Below the pieces are notes generated by a model. It searched no databases. It had not been told where the DNA came from and worked only from the letters and a program-made list of their open reading frames with translations. A DNA stretch of 57,500 nt from Camillea tinctor (lineage: Eukaryota; Ascomycota; Sordariomycetes; Xylariales; Xylariaceae), in assembly GCA_022578605.1 (NCBI GenBank), contig MU394136.1, positions 1-57,500 on the forward strand, in the 5' to 3' direction. Position numbers and translations under genes: made by a program. Shown here in pieces: positions 1 to 11,323 of the stretch; the stretch's first letter is position 1, and every line of letters starts with the position of its first letter.

Positions 1-1106
1 GTTTTTATTAAGTTTATTTATTTAACTATATTTTTAACTTATTATTATATTATTACTTTTTATTTATTTTTAAAAAATTAAATTAACTTATAATAATATT
101 TAACTATTTTATTATTTTTTTTAATATTTTTAAGTATATTTTAATTTTTAAGTTTAATAAAAAAAAGTTTTAAATTTTCGTAAAAACCTAATAAATATAG
201 TTTACTTATTATTAAACTAATATATAAAAAAAAAATTTTTAAAGTTTTTTAAATTTTTTTTATTATTTATGCTTTAATTATTACTTATACTTTAATTATT
301 TTTTAATACTTATTTCTTTAGCATTTTTATAATTTGCTTAAAAGTTAAACATTTTAATTAAAAAAATTAAATTAAAAAAAACTAAGTTAAAAAAAACTAA
401 ATAATAAGTTTATTTTAAGCTTAGCAACTAAATAAAGCCTTATTAAATACAAATTAACTTTAGCCGTTTTTAGCGCTTTTTTGTAGCAAAACTACGCTAT
501 TTATTAATAATAAATATTAAAATTAATAAATAAAGTAATAAAAAGATAAATTAATAATAAAATTTATAAAATAAGTTAATAATAAATAAAAATAATAAAA
601 TAAATTATGTGTAAATTAAGTTTATTGTTTTTTTTTTAAAAAGTGGGGTTTAAAAATTTTTAAATTTTTATAAGTTAATAAAGTACGCGCTTTTTACATA
701 ATATTAATTTAAGCAAAAAACTTAAATAAAATAAAGTAAAAAATATAAAAGTTACATATAAAATTTTTAATTAAAAATTTAAAGCAGTTTGTAAAAAACG
801 TATTAATTAAAATATTATAAACGTTAGCGTTAACATAAAACTATTAATTTAAATATAATATTATAAATAAAAGTTTATTTATTAATTAAAATGTTTTCGT
901 TAAAATTTACTTTATAATAATAAATGGTTTTTTTAATTTAAATTGTTAATTTTTAGTAAAAAGCGTTAAATGCAACTAACTTACTTAAAAAAAATGTCGT
1001 TTTTAACTTATTTTTTAATTAAAAAGGTTTAAGTTAAAAAGTTTATTTAATAATAATAAAATAAAATTTTTATAACTACATTAAAGTTAAACTTACTGCA
1101 CTATAT

Positions 1107-1303
1107 AATGCAAAATATAGCAATATAAAATAATATTATAAGTATGTAAAAAAATAAAAAAGTGCAACATTAAATATGCAATTATGCTGCATATTAAATG
1201 TTGCTATTTTTTTATTTTATTTACTAGTGTTAATATTAATCTTTATTTTATTTTATTTATATAAAGTGTTATGCACCTTTTAATATACAGTGATTATATT
1301 AAC
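1107..1303 (+). repeat. Dispersed repeat module, copy A (uninterrupted)
   Basis: This copy aligns with the two flanks of copy B (1777-1843 and about 2260-2365). Shared landmarks in order are AATGCAAAAT, ATTATAAGTATGTA, AAAAAAGTGCAACATTAAA, ATTAAATGTTGCTATTTTTT and ATATACAGTGATT. Instead of a long insert it holds a short perfect-to-near-perfect palindrome (GCAACATTAAATATGCA facing TGCATATTAAATGTTGC) at about 1163-1205. Most differences from copy B are A/T here against G/C there, as RIP would give. Confidence 0.7.
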
Positions 1304-1776
1304 CTACATTGTTTATAATTAATAAATTAAGCTTTAATAAGTAGTTTTAAAATATAAATAACGTAATAAAAAGCGTTTATATTATTATTTTTAAGCGTAT
1401 TAACGCTATTATAAAATTAAAAAATATATTAAATATAAAGTTAAAATTAATTTAATAATAATATATAGTTTTTTAAATATAAAATAACTTTTTTTTTAAA
1501 GAAAATGCTATATAATATAGTTAATATTGTTTTTATAACGCGTAATTAAATTGTAAACATTAATATAATATCGCTTTTATATACGTAAATGGTTTAAAGG
1601 CATATAAAAGATTGATTTTTTAACTATCAATTTGTAAAGCAAAAAAAAAACAAGCTTTTTTATATATATAAAATAGTGAAGCTTGCGCTTTAAGGTGCCA
1701 AGATCTTTTAGTCATGTAATCACTTTATATGTGTACCTATGCTTTTAGGAATGCCTTTATACGCGACATATAATTA

Positions 1777-2365
1777 ATGCAAAATGTAACAGTATAAAGT
1801 AGTATTATAAGTATGTAGAAAGATAAAAAAGTGCAACATTAAAAGCATACAGTTTAAAGGTAGTAAAAAAAAGTTTTAAAAAGGGTAAAAACGCACATAC
1901 CACTTTTTTTTAGTAAAAATTTAAAAGTAGTAAAAAACACATACTTTATTTCTTTTTAGCAAGGATTTTAATGTATATGCTTAACATATGCTATATTACG
2001 AGTTTTTTTTTTTTTTTTTTTTTATAAATTGGTTATATCGCTAACTAGGTAATTAGCTACATCGTTAACTTTTTTTTAAAAAAAAAAAACCTGTAATATA
2101 GCATATGTTAAGCATATGTTATATAAAGTGGACTTTATATAAAGTATGTAAAAACGGAATATTTTCTACTATTTCCGACCTTTTTATAATTTTAAATCTT
2201 TTTTTCGTTTTTACCCCCCTTAAAACTTTTTTTTACTACCTTTAAACTAATACCCATAACATTAAATGTTGCTATTTTTTTATTTTATTTATTAGTGCTA
2301 GTACTAGTCTTTATTTTATTTATGTGGGGTGCTATGCACCCCTTAATATACAGTGATTGCATTAA
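1777..2365 (+). repeat. Dispersed repeat module, copy B (interrupted)
   Basis: The same module as 1107-1303, split between GTGCAACATTAAA (ending about 1843) and ATTAAATGTTGC (from about 2260) by a foldback element. It keeps more G and C than copy A, for example GTGGGGTGCTATGCACC near 2322 where copy A reads ATAAAGTGTTATGCACC, so it has suffered fewer RIP-type transitions. Confidence 0.7.
1851..2248. mobile_element. Foldback / MITE-like element with 43-bp terminal inverted repeats
   Basis: Positions 1851-1893 and 2206-2248 are inverted copies of each other: both arms read AGTTTAAAGGTAGTAAAAAA inward and end in GGGTAAAAACG, matching at about 40 of 43 positions. The mismatches are AAA against GGG, again RIP-like. 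A second, perfect 21-bp inverted pair lies inside (1979-1999 and 2093-2113, GCTTAACATATGCTATATTA plus C), flanking a T-tract and an A-tract. The roughly 400-bp non-coding, nested-hairpin structure fits a MITE or foldback transposon. Copy A of the host module serves as a comparison site without it. No target-site duplication could be fixed with certainty. Confidence 0.65.
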
Positions 2366-2700
2366 TAATAATAGTAATAAATTTTAATAATTTAATAATT
2401 TAATTTAATTTAATTTAGTTTATTAATGGTTAAAAAAGTAAAATTAATAATTATAAGTTAAATTATGTAAGTTTATGTAAATAAGTAAATCATAATTAAA
2501 GTGGTTTATAATTAATGCTATTAATTTATGTTTTAACATACTTAAGTATATTAATATAAAAGTAAATTTAAAACAAGAAACCTACAAAATAGTCATGGAT
2601 AATTTATAAGTTTTTTAAAAACTAATACATAGTTAATAACTTATACCTATAGTGTTAGTATGCCTTATGGGCATATGAACGTACGTAAAAAGGAAAACAT

Positions 2701-5700
2701 AATAACAAACAATAAAAGGGCGGAGACTGGTGTATTTAAGTGTTTTTAATGAGGGAACTATTTAGTTGAGGGTTGAAAGCGTTGGTAACCTTTTTATAGT
2801 CCCTCCATATGAGATGACTAAGGCCATATGTGATGACTAAGGCTATGGGGCCCTTAGTCATCATCTATGATACAACCAACATATAGGTATCGTTATAAGT
2901 TCCTCTACATGTGACATCGTGAGGGTTGTATCATGATGGAAGGTAACTGAATTAAGGAGCGTACAAACTGAAGGCAAGTGGAATAAGGAGTCTATATGAA
3001 TCAAATCAAATATCTTGCTTGAATTCAAGAACGATATAATTATTGACAAAGACAAAGGTAAATTTGTCTTTCTCTCTACTTCGATGTTGTGCGTTTACCG
3101 GAGAATAACACTATGGTGTAATATTACGTAAGCATCGACCCCTTTTCTCCAGGCCCTCCGTTGGTACTTATTTTGTAACCCAAAACATTATTCACTCATA
3201 CATACGCCGTCTGGAGGATAACCCTCAGGAGGTCGATGCCGTCGACCTGGGTGACTTCATATAAGCGGTTATTCCAATGGTCTCGTCGCAGCAATCAGAA
3301 TAGCTTGTAAGGAAGGGTATGAAGTAGTTCTGTGTATAAGCCAGCAGGGCGGCCGCATTCCGTTTTCCCCTCTCTTTTTGTAATGACTTCTTGGGCGGTT
3401 TTGTTGGCTAATTGTTGATTTGAAAAAGTACCTAACATGTTTTCTTTACACTATAGAAGGGGACTTGGTTTTCTGTATTTAGATTTTCCTTTGTCAATTG
3501 TTTCAGTTTACCTTTTCCATTGCCAATTGTGCCTTGTTTTAATTTTCTAGTTAAAGCTATATCAGCTTTGGTTTGCATAGTATAGCTTACGCATCCTAAT
3601 ACAGATATTAAACTTACCCTATGGCCCAAATTGTCCTCCAGACTGCAGCATAGAAGATAGGAAAACCGTGAGCTTATCTTGTTAGGCCTTTCTTGCTAAT
3701 TGAATGGTATACTAGCTCAATACAGAGTGAAGCTAGAGGCTTCAAAGAACTAAAGTTCTTCATACGAAGGAGGCCTAAGCCTTGAATAAGCTCTGGACTG
3801 GTTTGAGATTGTTAAACCAGTGTACTTAATTTATCTATGTTTAAGGGGTCAATATGAAGCCGAGGAAATTGGCCACATATTATCAGATTGAGCCTTATCC
3901 TTCTAAGTCTTAGTACTTGCTCTGTGGGGCCACACTTTCTTTCCTTTTAGTCCCTATTTCCTAATCCGGGAGTCGTCTTTCTTGTCCTTCTCGCCGACCT
4001 CTCTCTCCACCTTAAATGGGTAGACCCTTTTAACATTATGACCGTGCCCCCAATAATAGATACGTCAAGTACCTAGTAGATATAGTTGGTGCATGAGAAA
4101 GGAATGTCCATGTCCCGTCTGGCCTGTCCAATATGGAGATACTGCTTTGCTGGGCAGGCTATATGTAGGAAGTCGAAAGCATTTGAGTATTTGTGCTCAA
4201 TATTGAATATATGCACAGACTCATTAGTTACCTAGGTTCACAACGTGACTTTATCATAATCTTCTGTCCTCACAACATACTACCTAGGTCAACTGGAACG
4301 GGCTAACTATAGGTGGCACTCCTGTACAAGTCCCAATGGTGTCTACTTAGTATTAAGTACATCAATGCTTATGCGCGGCTAAAGGCACGGTTTTTATGAG
4401 CCGTTATTAGCACTAGTCGTTGAATCGGCCTTTGTGTGCCGTTTCTCAGTATAACAGGTTGAGCCTATTGCATTAACTCACTGCAACACGGCGTAAATAG
4501 ATATACATCATCCATCTTAATATACTTGGAACCGTTGCCACCATGATATCTATTTTCAGAATTGTGAAGTCTTCAACACAAACAGAGGAGGCGTGTTGTC
4601 CAGCCCATCGGGTCCCCCGTAACGGCACGCGCACCCCCACTCCGGGAGAGCCACTAGGGTCGTTCCCATAAAGACAGGGGCCACAATGCCGAGCCAATGA
4701 TCGGTTATGGATTAGGAATACGACATCTCAGCCACATAGTACAACCAGGTAGGTAGGTACTTATTATAGAATGAAACGCGGGTCTCCCCCTGAGTTGATC
4801 TAGGATTGAAATCTACCTAACTGTGTAATGGAATTACCTAGATTAGGTGAATGAGGTGAAAACGAAACTAGATGTCACGATGTGAGCCCTTTGATGGAGG
4901 AAAGCGTTATTGTTTCTTTGTTCTGTTCTCCGGATTAAGAGCTGAACTCTTAGCTCCTCATATCGGGACTGGGGAACTAATTGCAGGTGCAATTGACAAA
5001 AGCCTTGAAGGCTAAGGCTGATTTAGAATCTATAGCTTGCAAAATAACTTCATTGAAGCTTTCATTATTACCTTCCGTTTAGGAATGGGGTTTGTTGCGC
5101 GTCTTGCATGCGCCTCTAGTGTCTATATTGATATTGGTACTTAGATGCTGATTCAATGTGCTGTATTTTGTATATGGCTTGCATAGAAAAAGAAAAAAGA
5201 AATAAATAAAAGGTTGTAGTATATACTTTCAAGGTTCCAGTATTATTCCCCAAATTAACTCCGATAGTTGGTCTTTAGTAAGGCACGATATGAGCCAACG
5301 GCTAATGTCACCAAGAAACAATACAGATCTCTAACAGGGGACGAGGGGGTAGAAGCATACCATACCTCGGTAGGATGCGCCGTTGATCCAAGATCTAAGG
5401 GGAATATTGACGTGTAGCCCTGACAGCCTTGATAGAGATAAATAAATCAAGGGACCGCCTTTTGTCTTGGCTGCGACATGACCTCCGCTAGAATTTCTCT
5501 AAGCCAATACTATTTTCTCCCCACCATGCCTGGTTGATGTCTAAACCCAGCTGACGTACGTCAGCCTCGCCAATGACCTGTAAAAGTCTTTACTTCCATC
5601 TAACCTCTCAAAAATGACTTGATTGGTTGTATGTTTCTGACGTTGATAGGTTCATATGCGCATCCGTTTCTTTTCTCTTTTTTCCTCGTTTTTTCCTCGA

Positions 5701-6719
5701 TTCAGATTCTGGCCGCATACAAGATTGAACCCGGCAGTTTGATAAGCTTCAACCTTTTTTGATTTAAGAATGTGGATCATAGATGCGAGAGGCGGGACCG
5801 GCAACGAGCCACCATGTTGTTTACTTTGATTTCATTATTGAGGGCACCCCTGGTCCTTGGAAGACACTTTTACCCCTATATCGTGTAGAATAAGTCTGAC
5901 TCTATTTCAGACTAACCTGCGCCACGTGGGTAGGGCAACTACGATTCAGTTCGTCATCCCATGTTCATGTGGGCAGTGAAACGTTGGTGGTTTCCCCATT
6001 ATTAGGAATCAGAGTCTGGCCATTGGTCAATGACAAGAAAGTCTTAACGGGAAGTGGGAGGATTTGAGGTCCCGCATTCCCGTTAGTCTGGGGCTATTAC
6101 ATTGAGGCTCCATGGTAATGCGTTTAAAGCTGACGCGGTCTATCCTAGTCGCTTTAAGGTTGGTCCCCATTTGTGCAATATTATAGAAAGTTTCCTGTCT
6201 CCTTATTGGCCAGCCGCGCTCTATTATACTAACTTGGTAATTAGTGCCGGTAGTTGCTTGCCACATCCGGACTGACTCGGGGCTCGAGGCTAGGCTGTCT
6301 ATGCAAATTAGCATTTTTTCATTGCGCGTCAGGTCAATTCTGCGATGGCGATGCTCTTGGCAAATAGTCATTGTCTTCATGGAATATAGCACGCAACTTG
6401 GGATTGCGCAGACCTTGAGGCCCCAACACAGACCAGACCCGCGGGACACCCGCCGACCAACCACGTCAGCGTAGAAGCTAATCGCAAGAGGCCTCGGTCA
6501 TTTTCCGGGGTTGACCCCTTTGATATGGAGAGAGCATGGCTTCGAGAAATTGTGTATTTAAGATGATGGACATCTTCGATCAAATCGATTATTCCAGCTC
6601 ATCATCCTCATCCCTTCTTTCCAATACAGTCTCATCAGCTACTTCTCGTTCTAGTTCGTGATTCGAATCATCTGCACTCTTTATACAAAGCATCATTCTC
6701 TAGTATCTCATCTTTCAAA
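2701..6719. other. Gene-poor, decayed intergenic DNA
   Basis: Composition is mixed and reading frames are short and broken. No gene could be supported. A possible remnant of an FAD-binding monooxygenase N-terminus sits at about 3267-3356 (see findings). The sequence looks like old, mutated single-copy DNA between the AT block and the first intact gene. The last 150 bases or so form the promoter and leader of the dioxygenase gene. Confidence 0.5.
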
Positions 6720-7969
6720 ATGCATTTCATCCAGACCGTTGTCTCGGGCTTGGCCCTCCTCTCCAGCTCCGTCGTTGCTCACCCCGGGCACGACCTTACC
6801 CAGGAGATTGCCGAGCGCCGCGAGTTCCTCAACTCCGTTAAGCGCACCGATCTGAGCCACTGCGCCGACAAGCTCAAGGCCCGTGGGGTCACCAAGCGCA
6901 ATGTCGCTCGCCGGTCTGCTATGCTTGAGAAGGCCAGAGCTAAGCGTAAGCTCTTCAATAACATATGATTGCATTGTTCCAAACACACACTAACACCGTC
7001 GCAGGTGGTCTGAAGAAGCGTGACCTCGACACCGTCCTGGCCACCTCCCACAACGCTACTTCTCTCGGTTATACCTTGAACACTGATGCTGCTACGCTCT
7101 TCAGCGGCAACAACTCCTGCATCCTTACCCCCGAGGTGACTCAGGGTCCTTACTGTAAGCCCTAGTATCTGGAGTACTGATTCTCAGAAATATATGACTA
7201 ACTGAACTTAGACGTTGGCGGTGAATACGTCCGACGCAATCTCATTGAGGATCAAGAGGGCCTCGACACTATCCTTGATTACCAAGTCATCGATGTCAAC
7301 ACCTGCGAGCCAGTCACTGATGTCTACCTTGAGATGTGGCACTGCAACTCTACTGGCGTCTACTCCGGTGTTGTCGCCAGTGGCAACGGTGACAGTTCCG
7401 ATGAGACTAACATCAACAACACCTTCCTCCGTGGTATCCAGAAGACCGACTCCGATGGTGTCGCCCAGTTTGAGTCCCTCTTCCCCGGCCACTACACGTC
7501 ACGTGCCACCCATATCCACATCATGGTTCACACCAACGCCACCCTCTACCAAAACAGCACGTTGGGTAACGAGGTGACCTCCAGCCACGTCGGCCAGGCT
7601 TTCTTCGACCAGGACCTCATCACCGCCGTCGAGGCTCTCGCCCCCTACAACACTAACACGCAAGAGCTCACCACCAACGCCGATGACGGCATCCTAAGCG
7701 AGGAGACTGCCACCGATGGTGTCGACCCCTTCTTTGAGTACACCCTTCTCGGTGACAGCATCGAGGACGGTCTCTTCGCCTGGATCTCTTTCGGTATCAA
7801 CGCTACTCAGAGCAGCTCGGTCACCCCCGCCGCCTTCCTCTACGCCGAGGGTGGTGTCACCAACGATAACGCCGGTTCCATCGGCGGTGGTGCTCCCCCC
7901 AGCGGTAGCGGCGTTCCCAGCGGCTCTCCCAGCGGCTCTGCTCCCCCCACCTTGAGCACTGCTGCTTAA
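6720..7969 (+). CDS. Secreted intradiol ring-cleavage dioxygenase-like protein
   Basis: Three exons, 6720-6945, 7005-7154 and 7212-7969, give 377 residues. Introns of 59 and 57 nt have GTAAGC donors, CTAAC branch points and CAG/TAG acceptors, and both joins keep frame. A signal peptide (residues 1 to about 20, ending VVAHPG) and dibasic KR sites near 76-82 suggest secretion and possible propeptide processing. The core carries the four non-haem iron ligands of the intradiol family: Tyr176 in WHCNSTGVY, Tyr220 in GHYTSR, and His226 and His228 in THIHIMVH. Such enzymes open catechol-type rings between the two hydroxyls; the secreted fungal branch is usually linked to lignin or tannin aromatics, but the substrate cannot be read here. 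The Gly/Ser/Pro-rich tail (about 345-377) lacks a hydrophobic end, so a GPI anchor is not supported. Confidence 0.92.
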
Positions 7970-8974
7970 ATGAGCGGCAGCAGATCTCCTGTCTGCCTAG
8001 CAACCTAAGCTAGATCGATCGATCGATCTATCTATCGAACGAGTCAAGAAATTAGCGGATATGAAAATTTGTTTGGGAAGGATTATAGATGGGCGTTTTT
8101 GATTTTATTTTTCATGCATGGACTCAGAAAAGAAAATGAGAAAAAAGAAAAGAACTATGGTCACAAGTCGGTTTTCTTGACCTGTATATATGACCCGGGC
8201 CACATACATATGCATTGGTTTCACCCTGTCTGTACATACATTACAATCAATGGCAGATTTGTCATTTGAATATAAGCTCTGGATTTGCTTACATGACAAT
8301 TGTTTCTTATAAAGCGTGATAGTCAAGTAGTAGTTGTTCGTTTCAACGACTGTATGAGGTATTATCCTTATTATCATCCACCTATCACAATACCCTATCG
8401 AGTATGCCACTCAGCGAACTCTCTCACCACCCCGGGTTGATTTCCTTCTATAGACAGCCATCTTTTACGATACCTATGAAGATGTATAAGTAGGCAACCG
8501 GGTTTTTTTTTTAACTTCTACCTTCTATGTATCAGCTACCTAGGATCTGCCCATGACTTTAGCCACGCCACATAGAGGGTGGCTAGCCGAAGTGTTTGGG
8601 GTTACGCACAGGCCTACGGTGTTGCGTTGTTTTCGGCTGTCTCGGCTTCAATAGTTATAAAAACTCGAGTTCTGATTCTTTCGTTGAACTGATAGGAATT
8701 AACTTCTTTTACTATACCATACTTAGTACTTCGTATAACCTCCGTGAATTGCCTTGCATTTCATTGAATCGCTGTATACTCACACGGACTACCTAGTAGT
8801 TCCTGGAGCTGGGAGTGACCGTAGGGAGCTTCCATATCATATAACGCTGCGGCCACTTCTACCTAAGACTCCTCCCTCCATATCACGCACCCACACCAGA
8901 ACAGTACACTCTTCAGTTCGTTCCATTATACGTTTCTCACCACCAGCACTATTATCCACCCAGCTATCCCCACC
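7970..8974. other. Intergenic; GATC/TATC microsatellite
   Basis: Holds the 3' end of the dioxygenase gene and the promoter of the next. A simple repeat of GATC passing into TATC lies at 8011-8038. Nothing else was recognised; the short frames here have no protein-like composition. Confidence 0.5.
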
Positions 8975-9768
8975 ATGGCGCCAATCGACTACTCAAAATG
9001 GGACAACATCACCACCGATTCCGACTCGGAGCCCGAAACCGCCGTGCCCATACCCGCTCCTCCCAGCGCCAACCCACCACCACCCTCCTCCATCCCCGCC
9101 GTCGTCATCCGCTGCGAAGGCGAGCGGCTTACGAACCTGCCCTGGTGCGCGGCCACGGTCTCCGCCACCCACACCGTGTTCTCGCAGCCGGCGGCGCCGG
9201 TGCCGACGCTCGTGGGGGTCCCGCTGGTGCTGCACCGCGTGGGCACGCGGGCGGCGACCCGCTCCGCCCTCGATAACCAGATGGCTACGTACCTGAGCAT
9301 CGACGCGGAGAGCGGGTTCGCGCCGGCGGCGTGGCAGGCGTACGTGGGTACGGTGGTGGTGGCGCGGAAGGACCGGAAGCCCTGTGAGTAGACTTTTACA
9401 CCCCTCATCACCCCCTCTTTTGGCCTGTCGAGGGAGTTAGAACTGCGAATCGTGGCTGAGCGTATGGGTTCTAGCTCTTGGGATATGGGGTAAAGAGTTG
9501 AATGAAAAGTTGCATAATGTGGCAATTATTGATTTCTGATGTTACTGTAGTGCTGCCGCATCACGTGGAGGGGCTGTGGATGTATTGTGATTATATCCTA
9601 GATCTGTTTGGGGAGGGGGAGGGCCCGCCCAGGCACCTGTATAATAGACAGGCGTTCGAGAAGTGGTGGAAGAAGTATTGCCAGAGGCAGAATGAGATAC
9701 GCAACGGAACTGGAGGGGAGAGTGATCTGGATGATTGGAGGAACGTAAAGTCGCCTTATGAGGTTTAG
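8975..9768 (+). CDS. Hypothetical protein with Cdc37-like N-terminal motif
   Basis: Exon 1 is 8975-9383 and exon 2 is 9551-9768, giving 208 residues. The 167-nt intron has a GTGAGT donor and a TGTAG acceptor and restores a single frame across the join. The start context CACCATGG is good. Residues 1-20 (MAPIDYSKWDNI followed by DSDSE) resemble the DYSKWD...SDDED start of the Hsp90 co-chaperone Cdc37, but the rest does not look like Cdc37. A Pro-rich stretch follows (about 27-42), then a globular region with two PWC/C-containing segments and an aromatic, charged C-terminus (MYCDYILDLF, FEKWWKKYC). No domain is recognised with confidence. The function is unknown; a chaperone link would be inference from the motif only. 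Confidence 0.7.
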
Positions 9769-10486
9769 AAGGCCAAGGAAAGGATGTCCTGATGGATGGG
9801 ATGGAACGAAGAAATCGGAAGGGTTTTGCGCAGCGAGTTAGTATTTATTCAGGTTTTGTTACCGCGTATATTGGCCACGGAGGAAATGATTCCAGAAGGA
9901 AAATTGCTTTAGGACGGAATCTCTGGATATGCAATAGGAAAGTTGGAAAAGAGTTTTGAACCTGGTTAAGGGATTGATTTCAGAAATAAAATAAATTCAC
10001 GTTCTTTTCGGTATTATACACTATATATGTAGGTAGCCTTAGTCAATTTTAACACATCACGCAACGCCGTAGGTTATATAATATAAAGATGCATAGGTAC
10101 CTATGTTATAGAAAATGTACTTAGGACTTACAGTCCGCATTTACCCTCTGTTCACAACTAATATGAATATAAAATATATCACGTAAGGACAGACGGTTAG
10201 CTATAGCATGAACAAAAACAGCGAGAAGTCATGCTTATGGCATAGGTATTTAAATTCATCGCGCATGCGTGTGCCTGAGTGCAACGTTACTATCGTTTTA
10301 CGACGAAATCAAACGATCTCATGTCCATCGAAGAGCGCAACCAGAAAACAAAGAACTCTTTATGTGAAACCCAACGCAATGAGCAAAACCTCCTCCAGTA
10401 CCACATCCTGTATCCCTGTCCACTAACCCTTACTTCCCCTATTATCCCTTCCAAGCACATTCCCATCTGTAAACGATCCAGCCCCC
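9769..10486. other. Intergenic between convergent genes
   Basis: Contains the 3' ends of the genes at 8975 (+) and 10487 (-). AT-leaning with several short TATATA runs around 10010-10090. No gene or RNA was recognised. Confidence 0.45.
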
Positions 10487-11323
10487 TTACTCCTCCTCAA
10501 ACAACACCCGAATCCTCCCCGCCAGCTCAGCCTGAACGCGCACATCTCCCCGCGGGACCGGCAGGCCCGGAGCCAGGAGCGCGTGAATCTGGACCGCAAG
10601 GTCATGGGGGATGCTCACGGTGCCATCATCCTGGCTTAGCTCGTGCACCACGAACGCCTCGCGCACTAGGTTCTCCATCGTCGGCTCGCCATCCGCCTCT
10701 GGGGTCTGCTCGATACCCTTGGATTCCGTGCTTGGCTGTGTGTTTTTTCCGCGAGATGCAGACGGCGGTGGCGATGGGGATGAGTCCTCCCGGTTCAGCA
10801 TGGCGATGGGGTTCTTGCGCGGACGACCCCTCTTGCGAGGAGTGGTGTTTTGGTCCATGGGTGGGCGGCCGCGCTTTCGGCCTGTGGCCATGGGGGTGGG
10901 GGGCGCGCGGACGGGTGGAGACGTGGTCATGGACTTGGAGGTTCGGGTTTTCGGAGGGGAGATATCGCTTTTGACCGGAGCAGGGTCGTCATCGTCTGTG
11001 AATCGCACGGTGCGCTTGGGTTTGGCTGGCATGTTGGTATCGGCTGACTTCTCTGTGCTCTGCTTGCCTTTGTTGTCTTCTGGTTTCGCAGGGATGGCAG
11101 GCGCGGAGGAAGAGAGTGTCTCGTCAGGGGGGCGATTACTGCTTGGAGACAGTGCGATTGGCTCTGAAGGAGACAGCTCGTCGTGGTCTATGTATTTTCG
11201 GTTATTAGTGACATGTTTTTGGCATGCAAGTTTTCCTGAAGGTGGGTGCTTACTGCTAGAACCGTTGGGTTGCTGGGTGACCAGCTCCGCGCTCTGGGAG
11301 TAGGCGATTCCGTTGTTGTCCAT
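10487..11323 (-). CDS. AT-hook DNA-binding protein
   Basis: Read without splicing this is 278 residues. Two AT-hooks are visible, GRKRGRPP at 148-155 and RKRGRPRK at about 163-170; the RGRP core binds the minor groove of AT-rich DNA. The first 140 residues are Ser/Pro/Lys-rich and probably disordered, with an acidic DDDD patch near 110. The last 65 residues (from ENLVREAF) look folded, with alternating hydrophobics. A perfect intron signature lies inside: donor GTAAGC at 11253 and branch CACTAATAAC with acceptor TAG ending at 11188. It is 66 nt, in frame and free of stops, so splicing would give 256 residues. The spliced form is favoured because the branch site is ideal. It is likely a chromatin or transcription protein; targets are unknown. 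Confidence 0.75.
   Translation of the reverse strand: MDNNGIAYSQSAELVTQQPNGSSSKHPPSGKLACQKHVTNNRKYIDHDELSPSEPIALSPSSNRPPDETLSSSAPAIPAKPEDNKGKQSTEKSADTNMPAKPKRTVRFTDDDDPAPVKSDISPPKTRTSKSMTTSPPVRAPPTPMATGRKRGRPPMDQNTTPRKRGRPRKNPIAMLNREDSSPSPPPSASRGKNTQPSTESKGIEQTPEADGEPTMENLVREAFVVHELSQDDGTVSIPHDLAVQIHALLAPGLPVPRGDVRVQAELAGRIRVLFEEE

Larger units (their letters stand above)
1..2700. repeat. AT-rich, RIP-degraded block (left edge)
   Basis: The stretch is almost entirely A and T, dense in TpA, with stop codons in every frame and no credible open reading frame. Sparse G/C islands near 1260-1300, 1680-1760 and 2310-2350 mark the less mutated parts. This is the appearance of repeated DNA after C-to-T mutation by RIP in Pezizomycotina. 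A duplicated module and a foldback element are still recognisable and are listed separately. The transition to ordinary composition is near 2700. Confidence 0.85.

Noticed and set aside
4473..4697. 74-codon frame on the - strand
   Set aside because: No domain, start context or neighbouring splice signals; lies in decayed DNA.
8754..9296. 180-codon Ser/Pro/Arg-rich frame overlapping the 8975 gene
   Set aside because: Off-frame shadow of the GC-rich exon; composition is what a shifted frame of that exon gives.
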